The notes: generated by a model not told the origin, from the letters alone. 64,000 bases of DNA from Corynebacterium testudinoris (GCF_001021045.1 NZ_CP011545.1:2108001-2172000), one strand, 5' to 3'; counted from the first letter of the stretch, positions 16,079 through 25,136 are shown. Translations and numbers: made by a program.

Positions 16079-16867
16079 TTGGAAACTCTTCTTATCCTCG
16101 CGATCATTGGTGGCGGCTTGTACTACCTGTCCACCCGATCCACCAAGCAGAAAACGGCGGAGATTGAGACCGCCCAGCTGGAGGACGCGCAGGCAGATGC
16201 CCGCCGCTGGATCGAGCGCCTTGGTTCCCAGGTGCTCACCATTGCTGGCAACGATACGGCGTCGACGCAGGCGATCGCTGATGCTTCTGAGCGCTACAAC
16301 GCTGCTGCCTCGGCTATTTCCACTGCGACTACGGTGCGCCAGGCCCAGCTGGCCCGCGAGTCAGCTCTTGAGGGTTTGCATTACATGAATGCGGCTCGCG
16401 AGATCATGGGCATGACCCCCGGCCCGGAGCTGCCTCTCCTTGAGGGTCAGCGTAATGCCGGCAAGGTCACTGAGCGTCGCACGATCGAGCAGGACGGTCA
16501 GGTTCTGACTGCGTCTCCGGTCGCGACCGACGAGACCCCGAATTACTACCCCGGCGGCAACGTCGCTGGTCGTCCGGTTCCGGCTGGTTGGTATTCGCGC
16601 CCGTGGTGGGCCGATGCCATGGCTACCGGCATGTGGACTGCTGCGTCGATGATGATGTTCTCGGCGATGTTCTCTGGCATGGCCGGCGTGAACTACGGCG
16701 CGAACGAATTCGCCAGCGGTGCCGGTGACGGCACCGAGGCAGCCGATATGGGTGACATGGGCGATGCCGGAGATATGGGTGACATGGGCGACATGGGAGG
16801 CGGCGATTTCGGCGGCGGCGACGCTGGCGGTGGCTTCTTCGATGGCGGCTTCGACTTCGATTTCTAA
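16079..16867 (+). CDS. membrane-anchored conserved protein with Gly/Asp/Met-rich tail
   Basis: A 262-residue protein not assigned to a function. It has one N-terminal transmembrane segment (LLILAIIGGGLYYLSTR), then a helical, probably coiled-coil region (about 20-110: AEIETAQLEDAQADARRWIERL, NAAASAISTATTVRQAQLAR). A Trp-rich middle (PAGWYSRPWWADAMATGMW) and a hydrophobic patch (MMMFSAMFSGMAG) precede a low-complexity tail of repeated MGD and GGGDF units ending FDGGFDFDF. I recall similar DUF1542-like membrane proteins from corynebacteria. The start is TTG at 16079, supported by GGAG 9 bases upstream. A strong terminator follows, so it is a single-gene unit. Confidence 0.8.
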   Translation: METLLILAIIGGGLYYLSTRSTKQKTAEIETAQLEDAQADARRWIERLGSQVLTIAGNDTASTQAIADASERYNAAASAISTATTVRQAQLARESALEGLHYMNAAREIMGMTPGPELPLLEGQRNAGKVTERRTIEQDGQVLTASPVATDETPNYYPGGNVAGRPVPAGWYSRPWWADAMATGMWTAASMMMFSAMFSGMAGVNYGANEFASGAGDGTEAADMGDMGDAGDMGDMGDMGGGDFGGGDAGGGFFDGGFDFDF

Positions 16868-16885
16868 GGCTTCAAGCCTCAAATA

Positions 16886-16920
16886 CCGGCCCTGGGCTCT
16901 TAGCCCATGGGCCGGTTTTT
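16886..16920 (+). terminator. Rho-independent terminator
   Basis: CCGGCCC...GGGCCGG outer stem with an inner GGGCT/AGCCC stem, followed by TTTTT (16916-16920). It lies 19 bp after the stop of the gene at 16079-16867. Confidence 0.9.
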
Positions 16921-16957
16921 GCATGTCACAGGCTCACAATAGTCACATGAAGGCTCT

Positions 16958-16985
16958 TTCATGTCGGTTTCATGGTCCCTTCACG
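16958..16985 (+). promoter_or_regulatory. three 11-bp-spaced TTCAYG hexamers (response-regulator-like site)
   Basis: TTCATG at 16958, TTCATG at 16969 and TTCACG at 16980: three direct repeats one helical turn apart. OmpR/PhoB-type regulators bind such arrays. It lies directly upstream of the degenerate kinase-transporter-glycerate kinase operon. Confidence 0.5.
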
Positions 16986-17007
16986 GCAGCGGGCAACCAT
17001 GGTTCCC

Positions 17008-18168
17008 ATGACAGATATGAGTTCACGTCCTACCGCGCCGTTCACTGCTTTCCGACGCCGCGTCATCGGCTGGTTCATTGCCTTGGTGGCGGTCACGCTC
17101 ATCGCGCTGATTCTCACGACCCGGACGGTGTTGCAGTCCGGCGTCGCTGAGTCCGCGAACGAGGACGTGGTGCAGGAGATCGAGGAGTTTGTCACGTTCA
17201 CCGAGGAGGGCCGTGACCCGGAGACCGCGGAGCCTTTCGCTTCTCCTGACCGGCTGCTTCAGGTGTACCTCTCGCGGCAGATTCCTAGTCCCGATGAGGC
17301 GCTTGTGGGGGTGATCGGTGGGCAGTTGGTGCAGATGGATGCTGGTCCGCGCCCGCTGCTGGCGGGGGAGCCGCTGGTGGAGGCGGCGTTGTCGTCGCCG
17401 CAGGCTGCGGGTGTTGTCGATGATGAGCTGCGCGGCGCGGTTCATTGGGGCACGGTCACGATCGCGGATTCGGATGCCACGCTGTTGGTCGCCCGCTTCA
17501 TGGACACGGATACGGCGGCCGTCAATGCGACCTTGCGCGCGATGCTGTTCACCGGCCTCGGCGCGTTGGTTCTCGCCTCCGGGTTGGCGTGGGTGGTGGC
17601 TCGGCGGATTCACGACGAGGCGGTGGTCACCCTTCAAGAGCGTATCGACGCCGCCGATGCCGCCTACCGCGGCATCCTCACCCGGGCAGCCCGCCAGCCG
17701 AATCCGGCGGCCTTGGCGGCACTGGCGGATCTCCCGCCGGGGGTGCGCGGTGACCACCGCGCGACGGTGCCGGTGGCTGCGGAGGTGGTGGTCGGGGACG
17801 TCGTCACGCATATTCCTGCGGCCTGCCTGGTGGGGCCTTTGCCGAAGGCCTCTCTCGCGGTGGACCGGGAGGTCGTTGCGCGGGCGTTGGCGGAATGTGC
17901 TCGCTTTTTCGACTCTCCGCTGGAGGTCAGTGCCTCGATGCACGGTGCGCACGTGCGCATCAGCCTCACCGGCCCGGCGCGCCTGGAGCCGAGCGAATTG
18001 GCGGGCTTGTTTGATTGGCAGCCCGCAGCAGACGGCGGCGGGGAGCTGGGTGGGGTGCTGCTGCGGGCGGTGGCCGATCATTACGGCGGGCACGCTTGGG
18101 TGGCATCGGAGGCCGAGGCTGGGCTCTCGCTCGGGGTGGACTTGCCCGTCGTGGAGGTGGCGAAATGA
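17008..18168 (+). CDS. degenerate sensor histidine kinase (pseudokinase), membrane bound
   Basis: A 386-residue protein closely similar in its first 200 residues to the complete kinase at 30414: a transmembrane helix, an extracytoplasmic sensor module (QEIEEFVTFTEEGRDP, LLQVYLSRQIPSPDEALVGVI, HWG) and a second transmembrane helix (LFTGLGALVLASGLAWVV). The HAMP linker and the phospho-acceptor H-box are missing. The C-terminus resembles a worn HATPase domain: the N-box Asn is lost (VVARALAECARFF), G1 is reduced to LTGPARL, and GGELGGVLLRAVADHYGGHAWV recalls G2. It cannot be a normal kinase. It overlaps the next gene by ATGA, suggesting it senses for, or modulates, the transporter. The start (ATG 17008, or 16999) is uncertain. 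Confidence 0.8.
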   Translation: MTDMSSRPTAPFTAFRRRVIGWFIALVAVTLIALILTTRTVLQSGVAESANEDVVQEIEEFVTFTEEGRDPETAEPFASPDRLLQVYLSRQIPSPDEALVGVIGGQLVQMDAGPRPLLAGEPLVEAALSSPQAAGVVDDELRGAVHWGTVTIADSDATLLVARFMDTDTAAVNATLRAMLFTGLGALVLASGLAWVVARRIHDEAVVTLQERIDAADAAYRGILTRAARQPNPAALAALADLPPGVRGDHRATVPVAAEVVVGDVVTHIPAACLVGPLPKASLAVDREVVARALAECARFFDSPLEVSASMHGAHVRISLTGPARLEPSELAGLFDWQPAADGGGELGGVLLRAVADHYGGHAWVASEAEAGLSLGVDLPVVEVAK

Positions 18169-19631
18169 GCACTTACATCTCCACGACCCCTCCCCCGCCG
18201 CTGCCCAGGGCCAGTAGGCAGTGGACTCGTCCGGCATTCACTGCCCCGAACGTGGCCAAGACCATCACCGCGGCGCTCATCGTCGCTCTAGCCGTCGTCC
18301 CCCTGCCGGATCAGGTCAGCGCCGATGCCCGAACCACGCTCGTGGTGTTCGCCGGGGCGGTGTGGTTCTGGGTGTTTTCTCACGTCTCGGATACGTTCGT
18401 CGCGCTCGGTGCGGCGAGCATCATCGTGGTGCTCGGCATCATCGACGTGGAGGACCTGTTCGCGCCGCTGGGTGATGACACCGTGTGGCTGCTCATCGGC
18501 GCGTTCATCATCGCCTCGGCGGTGACGTCCACCGGGTTGGCGGTGCGGGCGGCGGTGTGGCTGAGCGTCGGGATTTCCTCTCCGCGCACTCTGTTGCATC
18601 TGCTCACGCTCGCGACGGTGTGCACCGCCTTCGCGGTCCCGGCGACAAGTGGTCGAGCCGCGCTCATCCTGCCGTTGTTTCTGGCGCTGTCACCGGTGCT
18701 TCCGGGGTGGTACCGCCGGGTGCTCGCCATCGCGCTGCCCGGGGTGGTGCTGTTGTCGGCGGTGGCGTCGCTCATTGGGGCTGGTGCCCACCTCATCACT
18801 GACCAAATCCTTAGCGGTGCGGGGATGGCAGGGTTCAGCTTTAGCCGCTGGCTCGTGTTGGGGTTGCCCTTCGCGCTGGTCACCTCGCACCTGGCGGCGG
18901 AGATTACTTATCTGTCGATGAGTTCGTCCGCGCAGCGTCAGAGCGCCCTCGACATCACCCGCGAGGGGCTTTCCACCACGGTGGAGCTGCGCCCGCGGTT
19001 GACTTCCGCCGAGACCCGCGCCCTGTCGATCCTGGGGGTGTCCATCGCGTTGTGGTTCACCGAGGACATCCATGGCATCCCGCCGGCGATGGTCGCGGTG
19101 TTGGGGGCGTTGCTCATTACCTCGCCGTATCTGGGCACGGAGGATCTTGGCGCAACGGTGAAGAAGGTGCCGTGGTCGCTGCTGTTGTTTATGACAGCGA
19201 CCATCGCCATCAGCCAGGCGCTGTCCCAATCGGGCGCCGCTGACCTGTTGGCCTCAGGGCTGACGGGCACGACCCCGGGGTGGGTGTTCGTCCTGCTGGT
19301 CATCGCGGTGTCGACGGCGGCGCACCTGGTCATCCAGTCTCGCTCGGCCCGCTCGGCGGTGTTGGTGCCGATCGTCATCGCCATCGCTCCGTCGCTCGGG
19401 GTGAGCGCGATCGCCATCGCCTTCATTTCCACGGCCGCGGCCGGATTCTGCCACACGCTGCCGGCCTCGGCGAAGCCGCTCGCCATCTTCCGCGGCGAGG
19501 AGTCCCGCCCGCATTACGACACCGCCGATCTCATGCGCATCTCCGCTCTCCTCGCGCCGATGCACTTGGCGGTGACCGCCTTGTTCGCTTTTCTCATCTG
19601 GCCGTTCCTCGGCCTTCCCCTCTTCCTTTAG
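18165..19631 (+). CDS. SLC13/DASS-family anion (dicarboxylate-type) transporter
   Basis: A 488-residue polytopic membrane protein with about 12 hydrophobic segments. It shows the two half-repeats of the divalent anion:sodium symporter fold: DTVWLLIGAFIIASAVTSTGLA in the first half and VPWSLLLFMTATIAISQALSQSGAADLL in the second. An ion-binding-like loop, AVPATSGRAALILPLFLAL, stands where DASS proteins have SNT motifs. The substrate is probably a di- or tricarboxylate or a related sugar acid; it cannot be fixed by sequence. Neighbouring glycerate kinase hints at a glycerate- or tartronate-like compound. The ATG at 18165 overlaps the stop of the pseudokinase gene (ATGA), so the two are translationally coupled. 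Confidence 0.87.
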   Translation: MSTYISTTPPPPLPRASRQWTRPAFTAPNVAKTITAALIVALAVVPLPDQVSADARTTLVVFAGAVWFWVFSHVSDTFVALGAASIIVVLGIIDVEDLFAPLGDDTVWLLIGAFIIASAVTSTGLAVRAAVWLSVGISSPRTLLHLLTLATVCTAFAVPATSGRAALILPLFLALSPVLPGWYRRVLAIALPGVVLLSAVASLIGAGAHLITDQILSGAGMAGFSFSRWLVLGLPFALVTSHLAAEITYLSMSSSAQRQSALDITREGLSTTVELRPRLTSAETRALSILGVSIALWFTEDIHGIPPAMVAVLGALLITSPYLGTEDLGATVKKVPWSLLLFMTATIAISQALSQSGAADLLASGLTGTTPGWVFVLLVIAVSTAAHLVIQSRSARSAVLVPIVIAIAPSLGVSAIAIAFISTAAAGFCHTLPASAKPLAIFRGEESRPHYDTADLMRISALLAPMHLAVTALFAFLIWPFLGLPLFL

Positions 19632-19642
19632 GAGCTCACATC

Positions 19643-20857
19643 ATGACTATGTATCTGCCCGAACGCGTCCTCGTTTCCCCGTCCGGTTTCAAGGAGTCCT
19701 TGTCGGCTGTCGACGTCGCCGACTCCATCGCCGCTGGCGTTCGCCGCGTCCTGCCGGGCGTCCGCGTCGACCTCTATCCCGTTCCCGATGGTGGTGAGGG
19801 CACGATCGAGATCCTCGCCACCCGCCCCGGCACCGTCGTGCACACCACGAGGGTCACCGGCCCGGTGGGCAAAAAGGTCACGGCGACGTGGCTGGAGTTT
19901 CCTGAGGATTCGGTGGCGGTCATCGAGATGGCCTCGGCCGCGGGGCTGAGCCTCGTGCCGCGTGACCTGCGCGATCCGACGGCCACGACGACCTATGGTG
20001 TGGGCCAACTCATCGCGACGATCCTCGATCACGGGGTCGATCGCATCGTCGTCGGTTGCGGAGATTCCGGCACCTCCGATGGTGGGGCCGGGGCGCTCAG
20101 CGCACTCGGCGCCCGCATCCTCGACGACGAGGGTGTAGAGATCACGCGCGGGGGCGCGGGTCTCGCGGGGGCGGTCAGCATCGACACCAGTGGGCTCCAC
20201 CCCAAGCTTGCCGACGTCGAGATCACCCTCGCCTGCAACATCCACAATGTCCTCACGGGCGCGACCGGCGTCGCGGAGGTTTTCGGGCCCCAAAAGGGGG
20301 CCAGCAAGAAGCAGGTCAAACAACTGGGCAAGGCTCTCACCCGGTGGGCTGACCTGCTGACCTCAACCTTTGATCCCGATGCGGACCTTCACCTCGGGCC
20401 CGGATCGGGGGCATCGGGTGGTCTTGGCGCCGGGCTCATGGCCCTCGGGGCCACCGCGCGGGATCGTTTTGATGTCCTGCTCGGCGATCTCCCCGCCCCG
20501 GCTGACCTCGATGAGCTGGTCGCGTCCGCCGACCTCGTCATCACGGCGGAAGGCGCCATCGATTTCCAGACGCCGCGCGGGAAAGTCCCCGCCGAAGTCG
20601 CCCGCCGCGCGCAATCCACCGGAGTCCCGGTTCTCGCGCTCGCCGGTTCCCTGGGCAAGGGCGCCCCGCAGGTCCACGATGTTGGCATCGGCGCGATCCA
20701 GTCGATCATGACGGTGCCCATGGCCCTCGAGGATGCCGTCCGGGACGGACGTCAATTGCTTATCGACGCCGCCGAGCGCGCCCTCCGGCTGCTCATGCTG
20801 GGGTGCGCGGTATCGGGGCGTAGAGAAGATTTCGTCCGGCAGCGCTACGCTGCCTAG
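19643..20857 (+). CDS. glycerate kinase (GlxK/GarK family)
   Basis: A 404-residue glycerate 2-kinase-type enzyme that phosphorylates D-glycerate with ATP. Family landmarks are the N-terminal VLVSPSGFKESLSAVDVADSI, PVPDGGEGTIE (about 41-51), the Gly-rich VVGCGDSGTSDGGAGAL (about 138-154), CNIHNVLTGATGVAEVFGPQKGA and the C-terminal LVITAEGAIDFQTPRGKVPAEVARRA. AGGAG lies 8 bases before the ATG. It is only 11 bp after the SLC13 gene in the same orientation, so the operon likely couples uptake of a C3 or C4 acid to phosphorylation. Its TAG stop overlaps the convergent rpiB stop (shared CTAG). Confidence 0.93.
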   Translation: MTMYLPERVLVSPSGFKESLSAVDVADSIAAGVRRVLPGVRVDLYPVPDGGEGTIEILATRPGTVVHTTRVTGPVGKKVTATWLEFPEDSVAVIEMASAAGLSLVPRDLRDPTATTTYGVGQLIATILDHGVDRIVVGCGDSGTSDGGAGALSALGARILDDEGVEITRGGAGLAGAVSIDTSGLHPKLADVEITLACNIHNVLTGATGVAEVFGPQKGASKKQVKQLGKALTRWADLLTSTFDPDADLHLGPGSGASGGLGAGLMALGATARDRFDVLLGDLPAPADLDELVASADLVITAEGAIDFQTPRGKVPAEVARRAQSTGVPVLALAGSLGKGAPQVHDVGIGAIQSIMTVPMALEDAVRDGRQLLIDAAERALRLLMLGCAVSGRREDFVRQRYAA

Positions 20858-21327
20858 TCCTCCGGGAGTTCCGGGGCGATGCCCGTGCGTTCGTAGTCCA
20901 CGAGGATGTCGATGCGGCGCTGGTGACGCTCCGCGTTCGACCACTCCTGATCCAGGAATGCATCGACGATCGCGAGGACCTCTTCCTCGGAGTGCATGCG
21001 GCCACCGATACCGATGAGCTGGGCATTGTTGTGCTCACGGGCCAGGCGGGCGGTCTCCGGCGACCACGCCAGAGCACACCGAGCACCCTTGACCTTGTTG
21101 GCAGCGATCTGCTCGCCGTTGCCCGAACCGCCCAGGACGATGCCCAGGGAACCGGGGTCGTTGACGGTGCGGGAAGCAGCCTCGATGCAGAAAGCCGGGT
21201 AATCATCCTCCGGATCGTAGGTGTGGGCGCCACAATCAATGACGTCGTGGCCCTGTGTGGTCAAGTGAGCGGCAATGATGTTTTTCATATCAAAACCGGC
21301 GTGGTCAGCTCCAAGGTAAACGCGCAT
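20854..21327 (-). CDS. rpiB: ribose-5-phosphate isomerase B
   Basis: A 157-residue RpiB/LacAB-type isomerase interconverting ribose 5-phosphate and ribulose 5-phosphate in the pentose phosphate pathway. The N-terminus MRVYLGADHAGFDMKN, the segment DYPAFCIEAA, the phosphate/catalytic loop GIVLGGSGNGEQIAANKVKG and the HNNAQLIGIGGRM motif are all present. In this actinobacterial subtype the catalytic Cys of the E. coli loop is replaced by Ser (GGSGNGE). The ATG at 21327 is chosen from the family N-terminus; the frame is open much further upstream but overlaps the ABC gene antiparallel-free region without similarity. Confidence 0.95.
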   Translation of the reverse strand: MRVYLGADHAGFDMKNIIAAHLTTQGHDVIDCGAHTYDPEDDYPAFCIEAASRTVNDPGSLGIVLGGSGNGEQIAANKVKGARCALAWSPETARLAREHNNAQLIGIGGRMHSEEEVLAIVDAFLDQEWSNAERHQRRIDILVDYERTGIAPELPED

Positions 21328-21337
21328 GGGGCTGATC

Positions 21338-22378
21338 CTACCCGGCGACCACATGCAATTGTTCGCTAACCGCACCCACGACCCGCTCCCCCGCGACAAA
21401 ACGAGCGGGGCCAAGCTCGCGGGCGGTGATCTCCTCCGCGGTGGCCTCGGCGCGCAGCACGTAGCGGGTGGAATGGCCGGAGTATTCGACGGCTTCCACC
21501 ACCGCGTCCACTCCCGGCTGGCCGGGGCCCAACACCCGGACCTGCTCGGGGCGGACGACGACGAGGACCTCGCCGGTGGGCAAGGACGGCGGAGCCGGAG
21601 TCCGGCCGAGCAGAGACGTGACGGTCGTCCCGTCTGAGGAGCCGCGCAGGAGCGAGCACGTGCCCACGAACCCCGCCACCCAGGCCGTCTCGGGACGCGA
21701 ATAGACCTCCTGCGGAGTGCCACATTGGATGATCCGACCGGCATTGATGATGGCGACCCGATCCGCGGTGGACAAAGCCTCATCCTGGTCGTGGGTAACC
21801 AGCAGCCCCGTGGCTCCCCGCGCGGCGAGGATCCCGCGGATTTCTCCCCGCAGGCGCAGGCGAAGGGTGGCGTCGAGGGCGGAAAAGGGCTCATCGAGAA
21901 GCACGAGGTCTGGATTGGGCGCCAACGCGCGGGCCAGGGACACGCGCTGGGCCTGGCCACCGGAGAGTTCGTCCGGCCGGCGGTGGGCGAGTTCGGGGAT
22001 ACCGACGACGTCGAGAAGCTCGGTGACCCGCTCCGGGACGGGGCGGCGACGCGCTCGCAGCCCGAAGCCGACATTGGCGGCGACGTCGAGATGCGGAAAC
22101 AGCGAGGGGTCCTGGGGGACGAGTCCGATGTTGCGGTGCTCTGGCGCCACCCCCGACGCGCCATCGACGACGCGGCGGCCCGCGAGATCGACAGTGCCGG
22201 CGGTGGCGGGCATGAGGCCAGCGAGCACCCGCAGCAGGGTCGACTTACCGCAACCGCTGGGGCCGAGGACGGCGAGGAGTTCACCCTCGGGGACATCCAG
22301 AGTGATCTCGTGCAACACGGAGGCGGCGGAACCGGGATAGCGGGCGGACAGTCCGGAGACGGTCAAAGCGGACGTCAT
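21338..22378 (-). CDS. ferric-iron-type ABC transporter, ATP-binding subunit
   Basis: A 346-residue ATPase of the FbpC/PotA class. It has Walker A GPSGCGKST (about 39-47), signature LSGGQAQRVSLARAL (about 138-152), Walker B DLVLLDEPFSALDATLR and the H-loop LLVTHDQDEAL. A TOBE-type regulatory domain follows (EVLVVVRPEQVRVLG). It powers the permease encoded upstream, with start and stop overlapping as ATGA. The three-gene operon (binding lipoprotein, permease, ATPase) is preceded by a DtxR box, so iron(III) is the probable substrate. It ends 10 bp before rpiB. Confidence 0.92.
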   Translation of the reverse strand: MTSALTVSGLSARYPGSAASVLHEITLDVPEGELLAVLGPSGCGKSTLLRVLAGLMPATAGTVDLAGRRVVDGASGVAPEHRNIGLVPQDPSLFPHLDVAANVGFGLRARRRPVPERVTELLDVVGIPELAHRRPDELSGGQAQRVSLARALAPNPDLVLLDEPFSALDATLRLRLRGEIRGILAARGATGLLVTHDQDEALSTADRVAIINAGRIIQCGTPQEVYSRPETAWVAGFVGTCSLLRGSSDGTTVTSLLGRTPAPPSLPTGEVLVVVRPEQVRVLGPGQPGVDAVVEAVEYSGHSTRYVLRAEATAEEITARELGPARFVAGERVVGAVSEQLHVVAG

Positions 22379-23946
22379 CGAGATCCTCCTGGATTCCGGG
22401 CGAGCACCAGCGCCGGGATGCTGGCTGTGGCGATGAGCATGAGGGCATAGGGCGCGGCGGCCCCGTAAGCGGAAATGTCTGAGAGCTGCCACAGCCGCGT
22501 GGCGAGAGTGTCCACCCCGGTAGGACGCATCATCAATGTTGCTGGCAGTTCCTTCATCACGGTCAACGCCACGAGCATCGCTCCCGCCGCGATGCCCGGC
22601 CACGCGAGCTTGCCGGTCACGTCCGTCCACGTCCGCACCGGCGAACGGCCCAAGGTGCGGGCAGCGTCTTCCAACGATGGTGGAACCTGGGCCACGGAGG
22701 TGCGCACCGACCCCATGGCTTTGGGCACGTAGAGGATGCCATAGGCAATGACGAGTAAGCCCAAGGTTTGGTAAAGCGAGGGCAACACCGCCAAGGCGAG
22801 GTAGACCATCGACAGACCCAAGACGATGCCGGGCAGACCATGTCCGAGGAACGTGGCCGATTCCAGTCCAGCGACCAGCTTAGTGCGGCGGCGGGCGGCC
22901 AGAATGCCCACCGGCAAGGCGAGAACGGTGGCCACCGCTGCCCCGGCGAAACCGAGGAAAACCGTGGTGCGGGCTGCCGCCAGCAAGCGGGCGACATCGA
23001 CCTCGCGCCCGGCCACACTGAGCGACAATTGATACAGCAGCACCACGATAGGGACGCCGACCGCGGCGACAAAGACCGTGCCCAACCCCGCGCACGTTGC
23101 CAGCTGCCCACGCCAACTCAAATGGACACGGGGAGTCGTATTCACCCGAACTCGCATGGCCGCGACCGGTCGACGCAGGGCGCGTTCGGCGGCGACGACC
23201 AGCAGCGCCATGAACACCAGGAGCAGGGAGAGCACCATCGCCAGCTCGCGGTTGAACGAGCCAGAGAAAGCTGCCTGCACTGCGGGAGTGAGCGAGGGAT
23301 AACGCATGACGGCGACCACGCCGAATTCGGAGATGGTGTACAAGGCCACGAGCAATGCTCCCGCCCCGGCGGCGGGGGCAATCTGCGGCAGCGTCATGGA
23401 CAAGAAAGCCCGGACGGGGCCCAGGCCCAAGGTGCGGGCCACATCTTCCACGGCCGTATCGGCCCGGCGTAAAGCAGCCGCGACTGGCAGAGTGACATAC
23501 GGCGAGGAGACCAACACGAGCACGAGGACCGAACCCCAATAGCCGCGCAGCGGTGCGACGCTCACCCAGGACATGCCCGCGACGTAGGAAGGAATAGCCA
23601 GCGGCAGAGAGGCTGCAACCCACCACCACCGGCGGCCAATGAGATTGGTGCGCACCAGCGCGAAAGCGCTGGGCACGCCGACCAGCAACGTTCCCACCGT
23701 GGCTCCGGCCGTCAACAACAAAGTATTGACGGTGAGGGTGACGGTGCGGGGGCGCACGAGGGCGTCGATAATGCGACTGTTGGGGGCGGCGATGGCTTCG
23801 CTGATGAGGAAAATCAACGGCGTGGCCACCACACCCACGCTGAGGAGAGCCAGCGTCACCAACACCGGGTAGGACGTGCCCGAGAAACGCCGAAGAGGCC
23901 GACGCGCAGATGCACGTCGGCCGCTCAGGTCAGAACGGTTAATCAA
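22375..23946 (-). CDS. ferric-iron-type ABC transporter, double-domain permease
   Basis: A 523-residue fused permease of the FbpB/ThiP type with about 12 transmembrane segments and two binding-protein-dependent transport signatures: RTLGLGPVRAFLSMTLPQIAPAAGAG (EAA loop 1, about residue 200) and RTLGRSPVRTWTDVTGKLAWPGIAAG (EAA loop 2, about 440). The start is TTG at 23946, overlapping the stop of the binding-protein gene (TTGA); an internal start about 25 codons later, before the first helix, is also possible. It forms the membrane channel for the lipoprotein-ATPase pair on either side. Confidence 0.92.
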   Translation of the reverse strand: MINRSDLSGRRASARRPLRRFSGTSYPVLVTLALLSVGVVATPLIFLISEAIAAPNSRIIDALVRPRTVTLTVNTLLLTAGATVGTLLVGVPSAFALVRTNLIGRRWWWVAASLPLAIPSYVAGMSWVSVAPLRGYWGSVLVLVLVSSPYVTLPVAAALRRADTAVEDVARTLGLGPVRAFLSMTLPQIAPAAGAGALLVALYTISEFGVVAVMRYPSLTPAVQAAFSGSFNRELAMVLSLLLVFMALLVVAAERALRRPVAAMRVRVNTTPRVHLSWRGQLATCAGLGTVFVAAVGVPIVVLLYQLSLSVAGREVDVARLLAAARTTVFLGFAGAAVATVLALPVGILAARRRTKLVAGLESATFLGHGLPGIVLGLSMVYLALAVLPSLYQTLGLLVIAYGILYVPKAMGSVRTSVAQVPPSLEDAARTLGRSPVRTWTDVTGKLAWPGIAAGAMLVALTVMKELPATLMMRPTGVDTLATRLWQLSDISAYGAAAPYALMLIATASIPALVLARNPGGSR

Positions 23947-25019
23947 TTGACGGTCAGACCGGCCTCATCGATCAGGGCGGCGGACTCTTCCACCGTGCCC
24001 AGCTTGGACAGGTCCACGTCAGGAACCTTGAGGGAGCTCAGCGGCGGCACGCCCTCGGGGCCATCGACGCCCTCGACGAGCGGGTACTCATAAGTCTCCT
24101 CGGCGAAGTACTTCTGGCCCTCCGCAGAGAGCAGGAACTCCACAAACTTCTTCGCATCCTCGCGGCCCTCACCCTTGGTGAGAATGCCAACGCCGGTGGC
24201 GTTGACGAGGGCAGCCAAGTCGCCGTCAGCGCCAAACTTGATCTGGGCGCGCAGGTTGTCTGCACCCTTCTCGGCGGCCTGGGCGTACCAGTAGTAGTGG
24301 TTGATGAGGCCCAGCTCGACCTCGCCGGCCTCGACGGCCTTGAGCAGGTCGCCGTTCTTGGCATAGGTCTTGGGCTCATTATCGGCAAGCTTCTGCAGCC
24401 ACTCACGGGTCGCATCTTCGCCGTCGGTCACGCGCATGGCGGTGACGAAGGCAAGGAAGGAAGCATTCGTCGGGGCTACGCCCAGCTTGCCCTTCCACTT
24501 CGGGTCCACCATCTCAGCGACGGTGTCGGGAACGTCCGCCTCCTCGACGGCCTCCTTGTCATAAGCCACGACGCGAGCACGACCGGTCACGCCGACCCAT
24601 TCCTTCTCCTCGGAGGAGAAGCCAGCCGGGACCTTCTTCAAGGATTCCTCAGGCACCTTGGTCAGCATGCCCTTGTCCTGGAGCAGGCCGAGCGCGCCAG
24701 CTTCCTGGGAGAAGAAGACGTGCGCCGGAGAGGCGTCACCCTCGGTGAGCAGCAGCTGCGCCTGCTCGGAGGTGCTGCCGTAGCGGACATCGACGTCGAT
24801 CCCGGACTCTTTTTCAAAATCCTCAATCAGCGGCGCAACGAGGTCCTCGCTGCGGCCCGAGTAGATGACCAGCGAGCCGTCAGAGGCTGCTGACGAAGTT
24901 TCGCCCGCGGCAGTCGTGCCGGAAGTGCTGGATGAATCGCCGGAACCGCAGGCGACGAGGCCGGCGGCCAGGCCGCACGCAGCGACGGCCGTAGCGGCAA
25001 GGCGGGTGGTAAAGCGCAT
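23943..25019 (-). CDS. iron(III) ABC transporter substrate-binding lipoprotein
   Basis: A 358-residue FbpA-like periplasmic-type binding protein. The signal peptide ends in the lipobox LVAC (MRFTTRLAATAVAACGLAAGLVAC), so it would be lipid-anchored outside the membrane. A Ser/Thr-rich linker precedes the mature domain: SLVIYSGRSEDLVAPLIEDFE, VRYGSTSEQAQLLLTEG, GLINHYYWYAQAAEKG. The paired tyrosines in NHYYWY are typical iron ligands of this class. The ATG at 25019 follows AAGGGG by 8 bases. The upstream DtxR box at 25118-25136 predicts repression when iron is sufficient. Confidence 0.92.
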   Translation of the reverse strand: MRFTTRLAATAVAACGLAAGLVACGSGDSSSTSGTTAAGETSSAASDGSLVIYSGRSEDLVAPLIEDFEKESGIDVDVRYGSTSEQAQLLLTEGDASPAHVFFSQEAGALGLLQDKGMLTKVPEESLKKVPAGFSSEEKEWVGVTGRARVVAYDKEAVEEADVPDTVAEMVDPKWKGKLGVAPTNASFLAFVTAMRVTDGEDATREWLQKLADNEPKTYAKNGDLLKAVEAGEVELGLINHYYWYAQAAEKGADNLRAQIKFGADGDLAALVNATGVGILTKGEGREDAKKFVEFLLSAEGQKYFAEETYEYPLVEGVDGPEGVPPLSSLKVPDVDLSKLGTVEESAALIDEAGLTVN

Positions 25020-25117
25020 GGATAAACCCCTTGTCAGAGCATTTGGTGGCATGGAGCAAAAGGTACGTCTAATCCGTGAGGAATCCTTAAATCACACTGA
25101 ATTCCAGATTAGACAAC

Positions 25118-25136
25118 GAATGTTAGCATAACCTAA
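25118..25136 (-). promoter_or_regulatory. DtxR box upstream of the iron importer
   Basis: GAATGTTAGCATAACCTAA agrees with the DtxR consensus TTAGGTTAGCCTAACCTAA at 15 of 19 positions, including the whole right half-site. It lies about 100 bp before the lipoprotein start. Confidence 0.85.

Noticed and set aside
21338..22296. Extension of rpiB upstream to 22296
   Set aside because: The extra part is a Ser/Arg/Pro-rich shadow of the ABC ATPase gene; RpiB begins at 21327.
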